NCBI RefSeq assembly: GCF_003351745.1
Contig: NZ_CP031222.1
Span: 3,330,207 to 3,394,206, forward strand
Direction of reading: 5' to 3'
Length of the DNA: 64,000 nucleotides
From: Aquirhabdus parva
Lineage (GTDB): Bacteria > Pseudomonadota > Gammaproteobacteria > Pseudomonadales > Moraxellaceae
The notes beneath the pieces were generated by a model. That model did not search any database, had not been told where the DNA came from, and worked only from the letters and a program-made list of their open reading frames with translations. Made by a program: the position numbers and the translations under genes. Positions 16,843 to 24,435 of the stretch are shown here, piece by piece; the stretch's first letter is position 1, and the number at the start of each line of letters is the position of its first letter.

Positions 16843-17964
16843 ATGAATCTCATACTTAAACGCCAAATTTCGACGTTCTTCTGGATATTGATCGCATTGA
16901 TCAGCCTATTATACGGCCCAATGGCGATTGAATATTTTGCGCACTTCTTCACCCCGAATGCGCCCAAACTATGGCTGCATGTTTTTACATGGTTCGCGGG
17001 AGAGAAACATACCCAAGGCGCAGGTTCCGTTGAAGTCGTACAGCATACGGTGTATACGCACTCTCGCGTGTCCATGCTATTTCATACCGTAGCCGGCGGT
17101 ACCGCTATTCTACTGGCATCGCTACAGTTTTATACGCCTTTTCGGAAAAAGTATCCGCACATCCACCGTACCATCGGTAAAGTCTTCATGACTATTGTGG
17201 TCATCTCCATGATCGGTAGCATCTCTTTTCTGATTGCGACAGGTCCAAAAGAGTCATTCAATGGCCTGCCCTTCTACCTACAACTGTGGATACTGGCTCT
17301 CGGCACGCTCACTTCTGCAATTCTGGGCGTGATTGCGATCATCAAGGGCCAACTCAAGATGCACCAAGCCGCCATGATCTTTTGTTTTGCCTTGCTCTTG
17401 TCTGCACCAGTGCTTCGAATTGAGTGGTTGTTTATCGGTGGATTACTCAATGTGACCCATCAGACCTCTAACTTTTTTAGCTCTTTGATCTTTGGTTATC
17501 TGGTCGTTCCTTGTGCCATTGCGGCAACCCGACTCACTGATTTTAGAAAATCCTCCGCTAGTTCACGCTTAACCTTCACAGCGGTGGATAAAGGATTGAT
17601 AGGACTGGGCATCCTTGCCACATTAGCCATCGCGGCAAAATACAGGATGCAAATTGGAGAGCTGACCAATGTCACGATCTGTGTGATTATTTTGGCGGTA
17701 ATGACGCTTGCGGCATATGGACTTGCATGGCGTGCATCAGTTCGCGCCCATAATGAAGTTGCCATCAAAGAGTGGCGGATTCATCTTTTGGCCTATTTCA
17801 TTTCTCCCATTGTTTTCATCGTCTTTTGGCAAATCCTGTGTCAATTCACCACTGTGTATGAAGCCTTTGAAGCAACCAGCTTTACTGCACCGCCAATCGC
17901 CTTCGCGATCGGATATCTGTTTATGGCGATTTCGCGTTATGTGAAGCGTGCTCCGCTAGCTTAA
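16843..17964 (+). CDS. DUF2306-type multi-pass membrane protein
   Basis: A 373-residue membrane protein with about nine or ten hydrophobic helices. The N-terminal half has the DUF2306 layout: SMLFHTVAGGTAILLASLQF, then KKYPHIHRTIGKVFMTIVVI (about 105-124), and KMHQAAMIFCFALLLSAPVLR (about 173-193); conserved histidines in HIHR and MHQ recall haem-binding helices, but haem binding is not shown. The function is unknown. It stands opposite a TetR regulator with operators in the gap, so it is probably induced by a small molecule. Start ATG 16843 behind GACTGAAG. Confidence 0.75.
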   Translation: MNLILKRQISTFFWILIALISLLYGPMAIEYFAHFFTPNAPKLWLHVFTWFAGEKHTQGAGSVEVVQHTVYTHSRVSMLFHTVAGGTAILLASLQFYTPFRKKYPHIHRTIGKVFMTIVVISMIGSISFLIATGPKESFNGLPFYLQLWILALGTLTSAILGVIAIIKGQLKMHQAAMIFCFALLLSAPVLRIEWLFIGGLLNVTHQTSNFFSSLIFGYLVVPCAIAATRLTDFRKSSASSRLTFTAVDKGLIGLGILATLAIAAKYRMQIGELTNVTICVIILAVMTLAAYGLAWRASVRAHNEVAIKEWRIHLLAYFISPIVFIVFWQILCQFTTVYEAFEATSFTAPPIAFAIGYLFMAISRYVKRAPLA

Positions 17965-18038
17965 TGAGTAACATAGCCTTTACCTAAGCACGATCCAATG
18001 TCTAGGCATTACTTTTATAAAAAAAACTAAATATTATC

Positions 18039-18071
18039 TAATGCAAATAGATAAATGGACTATTTGCATTA
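18039..18071. promoter_or_regulatory. Long inverted repeat upstream of the Tat-exported S41 protease
   Basis: TAATGCAAATAG (18039-18050) and CTATTTGCATTA (18060-18071) are perfect 12-bp arms with a 9-bp centre. It sits about 125 bp before the S41 gene and after the DUF2306 gene. It may be an operator. The words TAATGCAA/TTGCATTA also occur in the cluster at 1801-1877. Confidence 0.45.
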
Positions 18072-18195
18072 ATATCCATTCCAGTTTTGTCCCCTATGGT
18101 GTATTTATTGCCTATAGAATGCAGGTAATGACTGCCCACTAAACCGTGTCATTTTCTGCATCCACCATCAAGATCAGCCCACTGGAACCATAGTG

Positions 18196-19443
18196 ATGAA
18201 AACGTGGACTCTCTCACGCCGATCCTTCGCTCGCGCCAGTATCGCTGCGCTTGCTGGACTCACCTTGCCACGTCTAACTTTTGGCGAACCTGCGCATGAT
18301 GTGTCTAACGAAGAGGACTTTGATGAACTATGGAGCACACTCAAGGAACGCTACTGCTTCTTTGAGGACAAACATACCGATTGGGAGAAAGTTCGCACGC
18401 TTTACCGCCCCTTAGCCATCGCCGCTGAAACCGACGATGCCTACATGGCCGTATTAGGACAAGTCTTAAACGAACTCTACGATGCCCATACCCAACTGTC
18501 GAATGCCCCCGATGGCACACAGCGCGGACCCTTTTATGACCTGCTGGTTGAGCGGTTGGATGCTGGCACTCAAGGTGCTGTTCGCATCAAAGCGATCCGT
18601 GATGGGTCCGCAGCCGTTGATGCCGGATTGATGATTGGTGACTTGATCACGGAAATCGATGGGCAACCCACTGAGCATGTTGTCCAAGCGCTCATGCCCA
18701 AATGCCTATCGACTCCTGATCAAGCGGCAGATACTTACATCATCAATGTCGCCGTCTCGGGGCGGCGTGGGCAAGCCCGACGTTTTACCGTTGTTTCACG
18801 CCATCATCATCCGCGTGAAGTCCAACTCCCTTTTAAGAAATGGGTAGAATTACCGAATATCGAAAGCAAACGACTGGAAAATGATATTGGCTATATCGTC
18901 ATACGTAGTTTTGCGGATAATGCCGTTTTGGATACATTTGATCAGGCTTTAAGTGATTTTCGTGATACCCGTGGTTTGATCATTGACGTGCGCAATAACG
19001 GTGGGGGTGATACAGCCATCGCTAAACCCATCATGGGTCGCTTTATCAGTCAGCCACGACCCTACGCCCTCATGCGTCGACGCGAAGGCGAAGGACTCAG
19101 TGATCCGTGGACAGAAATATTGGAGCCGCGCGGCCCCTTCACCTATACCCAACCTGTAGTCGTGCTGACCAGTCACTGGAGCGCCAGTATGGCAGAGGGC
19201 TTTCCAATGGGGATGCGCGGGATTGGACGAGCAACGATAGTCGGCACCCCAATGATGGGACTTGGCGCTGCCGTCTTCCCGATTCGCCTTGATCGTACAG
19301 GCATTCAAGCTCAGTACTCGGGCGAGCCTGTCTACGATACCCAAGATCGCCCACGCTGGCAGATGCGTCCAGATGTGGAAGTAGCGTATGGCGGTGATAT
19401 TTTGGCGGCGGGGATTAGAACGCTGAAGAAGAAGACTCTCTGA
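18196..19443 (+). CDS. Tat-exported S41B-type (tricorn-core-like) protease
   Basis: About 415 residues. The N-terminus carries a twin-arginine signal (TLSRRSFARASIAALAGLTL), unusual for this family. Then the S41B opening FDELWSTLKERYCFFEDKHTDWEKVRTLY, a PDZ-like segment (AVDAGLMIGDLITEIDGQP) and the core with GLIIDVRNNGGGDTA. The nucleophile is Ser331 in HWSASMAEG; the position that is Lys in S41A enzymes is Leu here (about 356, in PMMGLGA), which fits the S41B catalytic arrangement that has no Lys. Its 3' end overlaps the convergent AraC gene by 29 bp. Start ATG 18196 is preceded by GTG and GGAA. Confidence 0.82.
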   Translation: MKTWTLSRRSFARASIAALAGLTLPRLTFGEPAHDVSNEEDFDELWSTLKERYCFFEDKHTDWEKVRTLYRPLAIAAETDDAYMAVLGQVLNELYDAHTQLSNAPDGTQRGPFYDLLVERLDAGTQGAVRIKAIRDGSAAVDAGLMIGDLITEIDGQPTEHVVQALMPKCLSTPDQAADTYIINVAVSGRRGQARRFTVVSRHHHPREVQLPFKKWVELPNIESKRLENDIGYIVIRSFADNAVLDTFDQALSDFRDTRGLIIDVRNNGGGDTAIAKPIMGRFISQPRPYALMRRREGEGLSDPWTEILEPRGPFTYTQPVVVLTSHWSASMAEGFPMGMRGIGRATIVGTPMMGLGAAVFPIRLDRTGIQAQYSGEPVYDTQDRPRWQMRPDVEVAYGGDILAAGIRTLKKKTL

Positions 19444-20308
19444 CTCGCTTAATATCACGTAACGGCGGTTCGCCAAACAACCGAGTGTATTCGCGGCTAA
19501 ATTGCGAGGCGCTTTCATAGCCGACACGGATCGCCGCGCTACTGGCATCCACATCTTCATTCAACATCAGTTGGCGTGCATCCTGCAAACGCAAGTGCTT
19601 CACGTATTGCAAGGGGCTCATCCCAGTGACAGCCCGAAAGTGCTGTCTAAACGTGGATGGGCTCATATAAGCTTTCGCCGCTAAATCATCCATCGTAATA
19701 TGGGTGGTAAAGTGCAGCTTCAACCACGCTATCACCTTAGCAATCTGCTGACTTGGTGCGCCCGCCGTCACCAGATGGCGCAATGTCGGTCCATGCTCTC
19801 CACTCAACAGTTGCACCACGATCTCTTGCTCAATCAGCGGAGCCAGTGAGGGAACCAAATACGGTTCATCGAGGAGACGAACCAATCGCGTCAACGCATC
19901 CAGTAGCCCCTGATCCATACTCACCACCGACATTGCCCGCACCGCAGATGCCTTTAGTGGTGGCAAAAAATTCATCACGGAAGCCACTTGGGCAATGATA
20001 GCTGCATCAAGTTCCAGCCGCATACCCAAATATGGCTCGCGAGCATTGGCTTGCGTCACATAGGATGCAACAGGCAAATCAATCGACGTGACCATCGACT
20101 GTTCAGGGCCATAATCAAAAATCTCATCCCCCAGCGTTACCCGCTTTCTACCTTGCAACGTGATCCCCAAGCCCAATCCATAAATGCACGGGATAGGATC
20201 GGAGGCAGCACTACGACGGTAGACCATCAGCATTGGAATCGACGTGCAGTAGTCTCCATCGCTTTGGGCAATTTCTTCAACCAACTGAATCAACGTACTA
20301 TGCTGCAT
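19415..20308 (-). CDS. AraC-family regulator (AraC-type N domain, PF06719)
   Basis: A 297-residue regulator: cupin-like N-terminal ligand domain (GITLQGRKRVTLGDEIFDYG, SIDLPVASYVTQA) and two HTH motifs at the C-terminus (ITMDDLAAKAYMSPSTFRQH, then SSAAIRVGYESASQFSREYT and FGEPPLRDIKRVR). This subfamily usually activates an adjacent oxidoreductase gene in response to an electrophile or alcohol. Here the divergent neighbour is mdaB, 227 bp away, and is the likely target. GAGAAAA precedes the ATG. Its last 29 bp overlap the S41B gene tail-to-tail. Confidence 0.9.
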   Translation of the reverse strand: MQHSTLIQLVEEIAQSDGDYCTSIPMLMVYRRSAASDPIPCIYGLGLGITLQGRKRVTLGDEIFDYGPEQSMVTSIDLPVASYVTQANAREPYLGMRLELDAAIIAQVASVMNFLPPLKASAVRAMSVVSMDQGLLDALTRLVRLLDEPYLVPSLAPLIEQEIVVQLLSGEHGPTLRHLVTAGAPSQQIAKVIAWLKLHFTTHITMDDLAAKAYMSPSTFRQHFRAVTGMSPLQYVKHLRLQDARQLMLNEDVDASSAAIRVGYESASQFSREYTRLFGEPPLRDIKRVRESSSSAF

Positions 20309-20535
20309 GATTTTCTCTTCTCTGCATATTTCATGGCTATTGAGCCAATGCCTATCTCTAATCCTAGTCTATCACCAACCGTCGACAGGTATTGCAAGGG
20401 CTGCTGATAACTCATCAGTTTAGGCAATAACCTGATCAAATCAGACAAACGAATAAATCGACTCTGCACCCACAATAACCATCAGCAAGCAGCATCCCTG
20501 ATATCTGTGATTACCCATTTTTTTGAGGAATAATG

Positions 20536-21126
20536 ATGAAAAACGTTCTGATTATTAACGCGCACCAATTTTATGAAGGCATTTCTTCAGGCAGCCTGAA
20601 CCAGACATTGGTAGAGACCATCAAAGCAGACATGGAGCAACGCGGTCACACCGTGCAGCTTACTGATATTGAACAAGGTTACGATATCGAAGCAGAGGTG
20701 CAAAAACACGTCTGGGCAGATCTCATCATTCTGCAATCCCCTGTGTACTGGTTTGGGACTCCGTGGATCTACAAGAAATATGTCGATGAAGTCTTCACCG
20801 CAGGTCTCACTGATCAGCGCTTGCTGGTCGATGATGGCCGCACCCGCGAAGATCCAAGCAAACAGTACGGCACAGGAGGAAAAATGCAGGGGAAACAATA
20901 CATGTTGTCTCTGACATGGAATGCCCCTGAAGAAGCCTTTGGCAATGATCAGCAAGTTTTGTTTGCCGGTAAGACAGTGGATGATGTGTTTGTCAGTAAT
21001 AGCGCCAACTACAAGTTTTGCGGTGCTGAAGTTCTACCGTCCTTTTCTAGCTTTAATGTCATCAAACAGGCCGATGTTCAGGGTGATCTTGCAAAGCTAC
21101 GCGAACACCTTGCAGCAGTCCTCTAA
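20536..21126 (+). CDS. mdaB: NAD(P)H:quinone oxidoreductase, MdaB family
   Basis: A 196-residue flavodoxin-like oxidoreductase. Diagnostic segments: VLIINAHQFYEG at the FMN loop, LQSPVYWFGTPWIYKKYVDE (about 72-91) and MLSLTWNAPEEAFG (about 124-137), which are characteristic of MdaB. It reduces quinones by two electrons with NADPH and FAD, which protects against redox cycling. GAGGAA at 20525-20530 suits the second of two adjacent ATGs (20536). Divergent from the AraC regulator at 20308, which probably switches it on. Confidence 0.9.
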   Translation: MKNVLIINAHQFYEGISSGSLNQTLVETIKADMEQRGHTVQLTDIEQGYDIEAEVQKHVWADLIILQSPVYWFGTPWIYKKYVDEVFTAGLTDQRLLVDDGRTREDPSKQYGTGGKMQGKQYMLSLTWNAPEEAFGNDQQVLFAGKTVDDVFVSNSANYKFCGAEVLPSFSSFNVIKQADVQGDLAKLREHLAAVL

Positions 21127-21246
21127 TCTCACCCTACCAACGCTATCTAGTCATTTGGGCAGAATGTAATGGTTGCAACTGGATTTTGAGTATCAGATGC
21201 ACGTTTATAAGCGCCATCTTGATGTGATCTGAATTCAAGCGATCCG

Positions 21247-21441
21247 TTAAGCCTGCGAAGAAACCGAGACCAACTTTCCAAACTCATTATAAGTCAGCAC
21301 CTTGCCCATATGACTGACCCGAACCGCCTGTGCGGTATAGTCTACCAGACCGCCAAAGGCATTGATCGTTGCGGTCAGTTGACCATTCTCATTATGAATA
21401 TGAAGCATTCTGCTGACTTGAGTCACACTAACAATAGACAT
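21247..21441 (-). CDS. Small hypothetical protein
   Basis: Sixty-four codons from an ATG at 21441. Codon use resembles its neighbours (AAT GAG AAT GGT CAA CTG ACC GCA...), and the sequence has no low complexity (MLHIHNENGQLTATINAFGG). There is only a weak ribosome site (TAAG). I do not recognise the family; no signal peptide or membrane helix. It could be a real short orphan or a chance frame. Confidence 0.45.
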   Translation of the reverse strand: MSIVSVTQVSRMLHIHNENGQLTATINAFGGLVDYTAQAVRVSHMGKVLTYNEFGKLVSVSSQA

Positions 21442-21565
21442 ACTTAATGATAAACCAAATATAAGATGTTAAATTTAAAGTGTTATTTTTAAAAATTTAT
21501 AAAACAACACGCCGACCCATCTTTAATTCAGATTATTTTTTATTGTTAACAACTTATTATTACAT

Positions 21566-21585
21566 CAATATAACAACGTTATAAC
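21566..21585. promoter_or_regulatory. TetR operator candidate, near-copy of 16783-16803
   Basis: CAATATAACAACGTTATAAC, containing TATAAC-AAC-GTTATA. It equals the site upstream of the other TetR/DUF2306 pair except for one base removed in the centre. It lies about 90 bp upstream of the TetR gene at 21673. Confidence 0.6.
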
Positions 21586-21672
21586 TTCATTTCAATCCTT
21601 CCCCTATTATTCTTTTTTACAAAGTCAGTTCATTTGATAGATAATAAAAAAAAGGTGGAGGGTGAAGAATGA

Positions 21673-22278
21673 ATGTCATCTCGAGAAAAAGAAAACCGCA
21701 TGGATAGCAATACTATCGATCTGAGAAATAAGCTGATCATGACTGCACGTCTGGTGGTGCGGGAATCAGGTATGGTCGCCTTTAACCTGCGTATGATTGC
21801 TGAACGCGCTGAGACATCCACTCAAGCGATTTATACCTTATTTGGCGGTAAAGCAGGGCTGATTCTCGCGCTATATCAGCACTTTGTGGTGGAGCTTGAG
21901 CAACGCCTGCTGTTATTGGTCCCGCACTCCACCCCCATCCAACTGATTTATCAAACTGCACAAATTTACCGTGAGCAGGCACTTTCAGATTCAGAACTCT
22001 ATCTATCCGCCACCACACCCATTGCAACTGAAGCCGATGTACTGGGAATGTTATACAACTCAAAAGTCTTCGCTTTGTTTACCAGCTTTATTGAACAGGC
22101 TACCGCCGAAAAATTACTCCTACCGACTGAAGACCCCAAAGCGATCGCAAAAATCTTATGGTCAACAGTCCATGGTGCAGTCCTCTTCGAACTCTGTACC
22201 CGCGAGCCTCATGCTCGAACCAATATGGTTAATGAGTTATTGCCCATATTGCTGCGTGGACTCGGTACATTCGCGTAG
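21673..22278 (+). CDS. TetR-family regulator
   Basis: A 201-residue TetR protein. DNA-binding domain residues 15-65: RLVVRESGMVAFNLRMIAER then AETSTQAIYTLFGGKAGLIL; the recognition helix TSTQAIYTLFG resembles that of the regulator at 16123 (TTMSVYTRFG). C-terminal half with STVHGAVLFELC, a W-H-G-type segment. A purine-rich GGTGGAGGGTGAAG precedes the ATG at 21673. The next gene is convergent, so the target is probably its own promoter or a distant locus. Confidence 0.88.
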   Translation: MSSREKENRMDSNTIDLRNKLIMTARLVVRESGMVAFNLRMIAERAETSTQAIYTLFGGKAGLILALYQHFVVELEQRLLLLVPHSTPIQLIYQTAQIYREQALSDSELYLSATTPIATEADVLGMLYNSKVFALFTSFIEQATAEKLLLPTEDPKAIAKILWSTVHGAVLFELCTREPHARTNMVNELLPILLRGLGTFA

Positions 22279-22300
22279 ATACACCGAGCGTTAGTCACAT

Positions 22301-23416
22301 CTAATTCGCCATCTGCTGTTCCAACTCCCTCAAGAACGCATCCAGACCCTCTGCCGTCATGTCCGCCATATGTGGAATTCGGAACGTCTTGTATTGATAC
22401 TTTTGGATCAACTCCTGATTTAGACCTGCGTAGCCGACATCCATCAGATAGCCTTGCTCACGCATACGCTGCTTAAGACCCGCTAGATCAAAGTCCGCAG
22501 GCACACGAATGGCACTGACTGAAGGGCTGGCATCCGCCAAAGCAGGATAGAGCGATAAGCCCTGCTGCGTGATCCACGCCAACACCTGCGCCTGAAGCTG
22601 CTGATGGCGCGCAAAACGGTTTTCTATGCCTTCAATCTGGGTAATATAATCAAGCTGAGCATCCAGTTGATTCCACAAACTGCAATTCGGCGTGGTTAAT
22701 ACTTCATGCTTGCCAGCGGCAGTCAGATAGCGTTTTAAGTCCGTGGTATAGCCACGATTAGGCACCTGTTCAATCACTTGCCTGGCCACATCTTTACGTA
22801 GAAAGACAATGCTTAAACCCGCAGGCAGCCCCAAACACTTTTGCGTTGCGGTGATGTACGCCAAAGGTTTAGTTTGAGACAGATTGACCGGCGCACCAGC
22901 AAACAGACTCACGCCATCCACAATCACCTGCTTCCCCTGCTGTGCTGCCCATGCACAAATTACAGCCAGATCATTGGTCACGCCTGTCGAGCTCTCATTA
23001 TGGGTAAAGACCAAAATCTCAGCACGTGCAACCTGCTCATCTTGTGCAAGCGTCGTCAGATCAATCGCCGTGCCAGCTTCAAACTGCACAAGTCCATGAT
23101 TGGCTTTATCACAGCCCTGCGCGATCTTGGCGAACAGCTCACCAAACGCACCGACTGTCAGGAATGTACTACTGCCATCATCACGGATTAGAGAGCGAAC
23201 GCAAGCCTCCATGGCGTTGGTGCCACTGCCATTAATCAGCAGACAGTCATATTCATCGCGGGTAGTTCCAGCAATGGTCAACAAGCGCTGAGAGATACGC
23301 TGATACAGTTCATGCGCAGCACTATCGCGATGTCCAAAGGCCGCATGTAGCTCAGGTCGTTTTAGCGCATCCCGCAGATTGACCGGTCCGGGGATCGCAA
23401 TGGTTAAAGAGGTCAT
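22301..23416 (-). CDS. Class V aminotransferase (PhnW/alanine-glyoxylate type)
   Basis: A 371-residue PLP enzyme of fold type I. Start MTSLTIAIPGPVNLRDALKR, then FGHRD, LINGSGTNAMEACVRSL (phosphate-binding), VIVDGVSLFAGAPV (Asp that pairs with the pyridine nitrogen) and the Schiff-base lysine Lys193 in ITATQKCLGLPAG. Closest by pattern to 2-aminoethylphosphonate-pyruvate and alanine-glyoxylate transaminases; no phosphonatase gene is nearby, so the substrate is open. ATG 23416 was chosen over a GTG 12 bases earlier. It is last in the leftward operon that begins with the leader at 24102-24231. Confidence 0.85.
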   Translation of the reverse strand: MTSLTIAIPGPVNLRDALKRPELHAAFGHRDSAAHELYQRISQRLLTIAGTTRDEYDCLLINGSGTNAMEACVRSLIRDDGSSTFLTVGAFGELFAKIAQGCDKANHGLVQFEAGTAIDLTTLAQDEQVARAEILVFTHNESSTGVTNDLAVICAWAAQQGKQVIVDGVSLFAGAPVNLSQTKPLAYITATQKCLGLPAGLSIVFLRKDVARQVIEQVPNRGYTTDLKRYLTAAGKHEVLTTPNCSLWNQLDAQLDYITQIEGIENRFARHQQLQAQVLAWITQQGLSLYPALADASPSVSAIRVPADFDLAGLKQRMREQGYLMDVGYAGLNQELIQKYQYKTFRIPHMADMTAEGLDAFLRELEQQMAN

Positions 23417-23472
23417 GAATGAATACACCTATACAAAATATGGAAAAAGTTAGTGCTCAACGTTTCGATGAA

Positions 23473-23847
23473 CTATTCACGTAAAGCGTGAACGCGATAC
23501 CAATAGTGATAACGCTGCTGGAAGCCTTGCATCTGGGCTAAGTGAATAGACGTGTGATCATGAGCCGCTATGTGCAAATCTGATGCTTGCGCACTTAGTC
23601 GTATTTCCCGAGTCATCACCACCATTTCACCTTCACGACCATAACCGCGCTGAGCCAGCCTTTCATCCGTAGCCGAATATGCGTGAAGTGAGATCAGCAG
23701 AAATAACGGATGAATATTTCGATTTAGGTGGAACGTCTCCAAGGCATCAATCTCGGCATGAGATAGATTCTTCTGGATCGTAATGGCGTGATCTTCCGCC
23801 AATATCGGCCATGTGCTGAATACCGTATGTTTAAGCTCAATCATCAT
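23473..23847 (-). CDS. Hypothetical protein in aminotransferase operon
   Basis: About 124 residues, mixed alpha/beta by composition, His-rich near the C-terminus (DLHIAAHDHTSIHLAQMQGF). No signal peptide, no membrane helix, no family I recognise. The start ATGs at 23847 and 23844 follow AGGTGA on the minus strand and overlap the stop of the small upstream frame at 23837. It ends 57 bp before the aminotransferase start, in the same direction. Its position suggests a role tied to the aminotransferase. Confidence 0.65.
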   Translation of the reverse strand: MMIELKHTVFSTWPILAEDHAITIQKNLSHAEIDALETFHLNRNIHPLFLLISLHAYSATDERLAQRGYGREGEMVVMTREIRLSAQASDLHIAAHDHTSIHLAQMQGFQQRYHYWYRVHALRE

Positions 23848-24004
23848 GCTCACCTATCTTCGGTATCGGTGGTTTGAAGAAAGTATGCAATCCCCCGTTA
23901 ACAGCGCACATCCCACCGACTTCAAACATGGTGGCATGTAGGGCACGACTAGAATTGGTCAGCGTGGAGATCAAGCGGCGGTTTGCGTTACGTTCAGTTT
24001 TCAT
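23837..24004 (-). CDS. Small hypothetical protein downstream of the leader terminator
   Basis: Fifty-five codons, MKTERNANRRLISTLTNSSR... to ...KIGEHDD. ATG 24004 lies 6 nt from GAGA, directly after the terminator hairpin of the leader. The stop TGA overlaps the start of the next gene, which is the usual sign of coupled translation. No family recognised. Confidence 0.5.
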   Translation of the reverse strand: MKTERNANRRLISTLTNSSRALHATMFEVGGMCAVNGGLHTFFKPPIPKIGEHDD

Positions 24005-24018
24005 CATTTTTCTCGCAT

Positions 24019-24051
24019 AAAAAAAAGACCACGATTTAAGTCGTGGTCTTT
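24019..24051 (-). terminator. Intrinsic terminator (attenuator candidate) in the leader of the aminotransferase operon
   Basis: Perfect 11-bp stem AAAGACCACGA / TCGTGGTCTTT (24024-24034, 24041-24051) with a 6-nt loop; on the minus strand it is followed by eight T. It lies between the promoter at 24202-24231 and the first downstream frame at 24004, so transcription must read through it to reach the operon. Confidence 0.88.
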
Positions 24052-24101
24052 GTGAAAATATTTTGCTGGGTTTGGTTAAGGCTTTAAACACTATCCTAAA
24101 C

Positions 24102-24181
24102 ATTCAGCCAAATTTTGACACGCAGACCACCGTTCCCCATGATTTCCCATGGAGACGGAGGCGCAAAATCGGACGTTGAAT
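24102..24181 (-). ncRNA. Structured leader RNA candidate (riboswitch or attenuator)
   Basis: On the minus strand this segment folds into nested stems with bulges: 24112-24117 with 24164-24169 (ATTTTG/CAAAAT), 24121-24123 with 24161-24163, 24130-24133 with 24155-24158 (CCGT/ACGG) and 24137-24141 with 24148-24152 (CCATG/CATGG, 6-nt loop); ends ATTCA and TGAAT can also pair. It lies between a strong promoter and an intrinsic terminator. It matches no riboswitch class I can name. Confidence 0.5.
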
Positions 24182-24201
24182 AGGTATGTGTTCATGCTTT
24201 G

Positions 24202-24231
24202 ATCGTATGGTCAAAGATACTGCGCTGTCAA
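24202..24231 (-). promoter_or_regulatory. Sigma-70 promoter of the leader/aminotransferase operon
   Basis: Minus strand: consensus TTGACA at 24231-24226 and TACGAT at 24207-24202, 18 bp apart. Transcription would start near 24195. No other leftward start of similar quality is seen nearby. Confidence 0.7.
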
Positions 24232-24435
24232 CCGCCTTTAGTGGATTAATTCTAAATAAAAAAGATATTTTATAAGGTGGTTAAAATAACCCGTGCTCAG
24301 GAAACTGGGCATCTAGAAGTCATTCATCGAAGCCTAACTGAAGATCACATCTTGACCATTTAATCGTTTGGTCTGCTAAGATAAGTCACTGCATCACATC
24401 GTGATCTGCAAAACAAAATATGCAGAAAACGAACG

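Noticed and set aside
18196..19443. Inactive S41 protease because the Lys is missing
   Set aside because: The N-terminal and core sequence fit the S41B group, which does not use that Lys, so loss of activity is not implied.
24102..24181. Amino-acid leader peptide with regulatory codon run
   Set aside because: The 34-codon frame has no run of one amino acid, so classical ribosome attenuation by charged tRNA is not supported.
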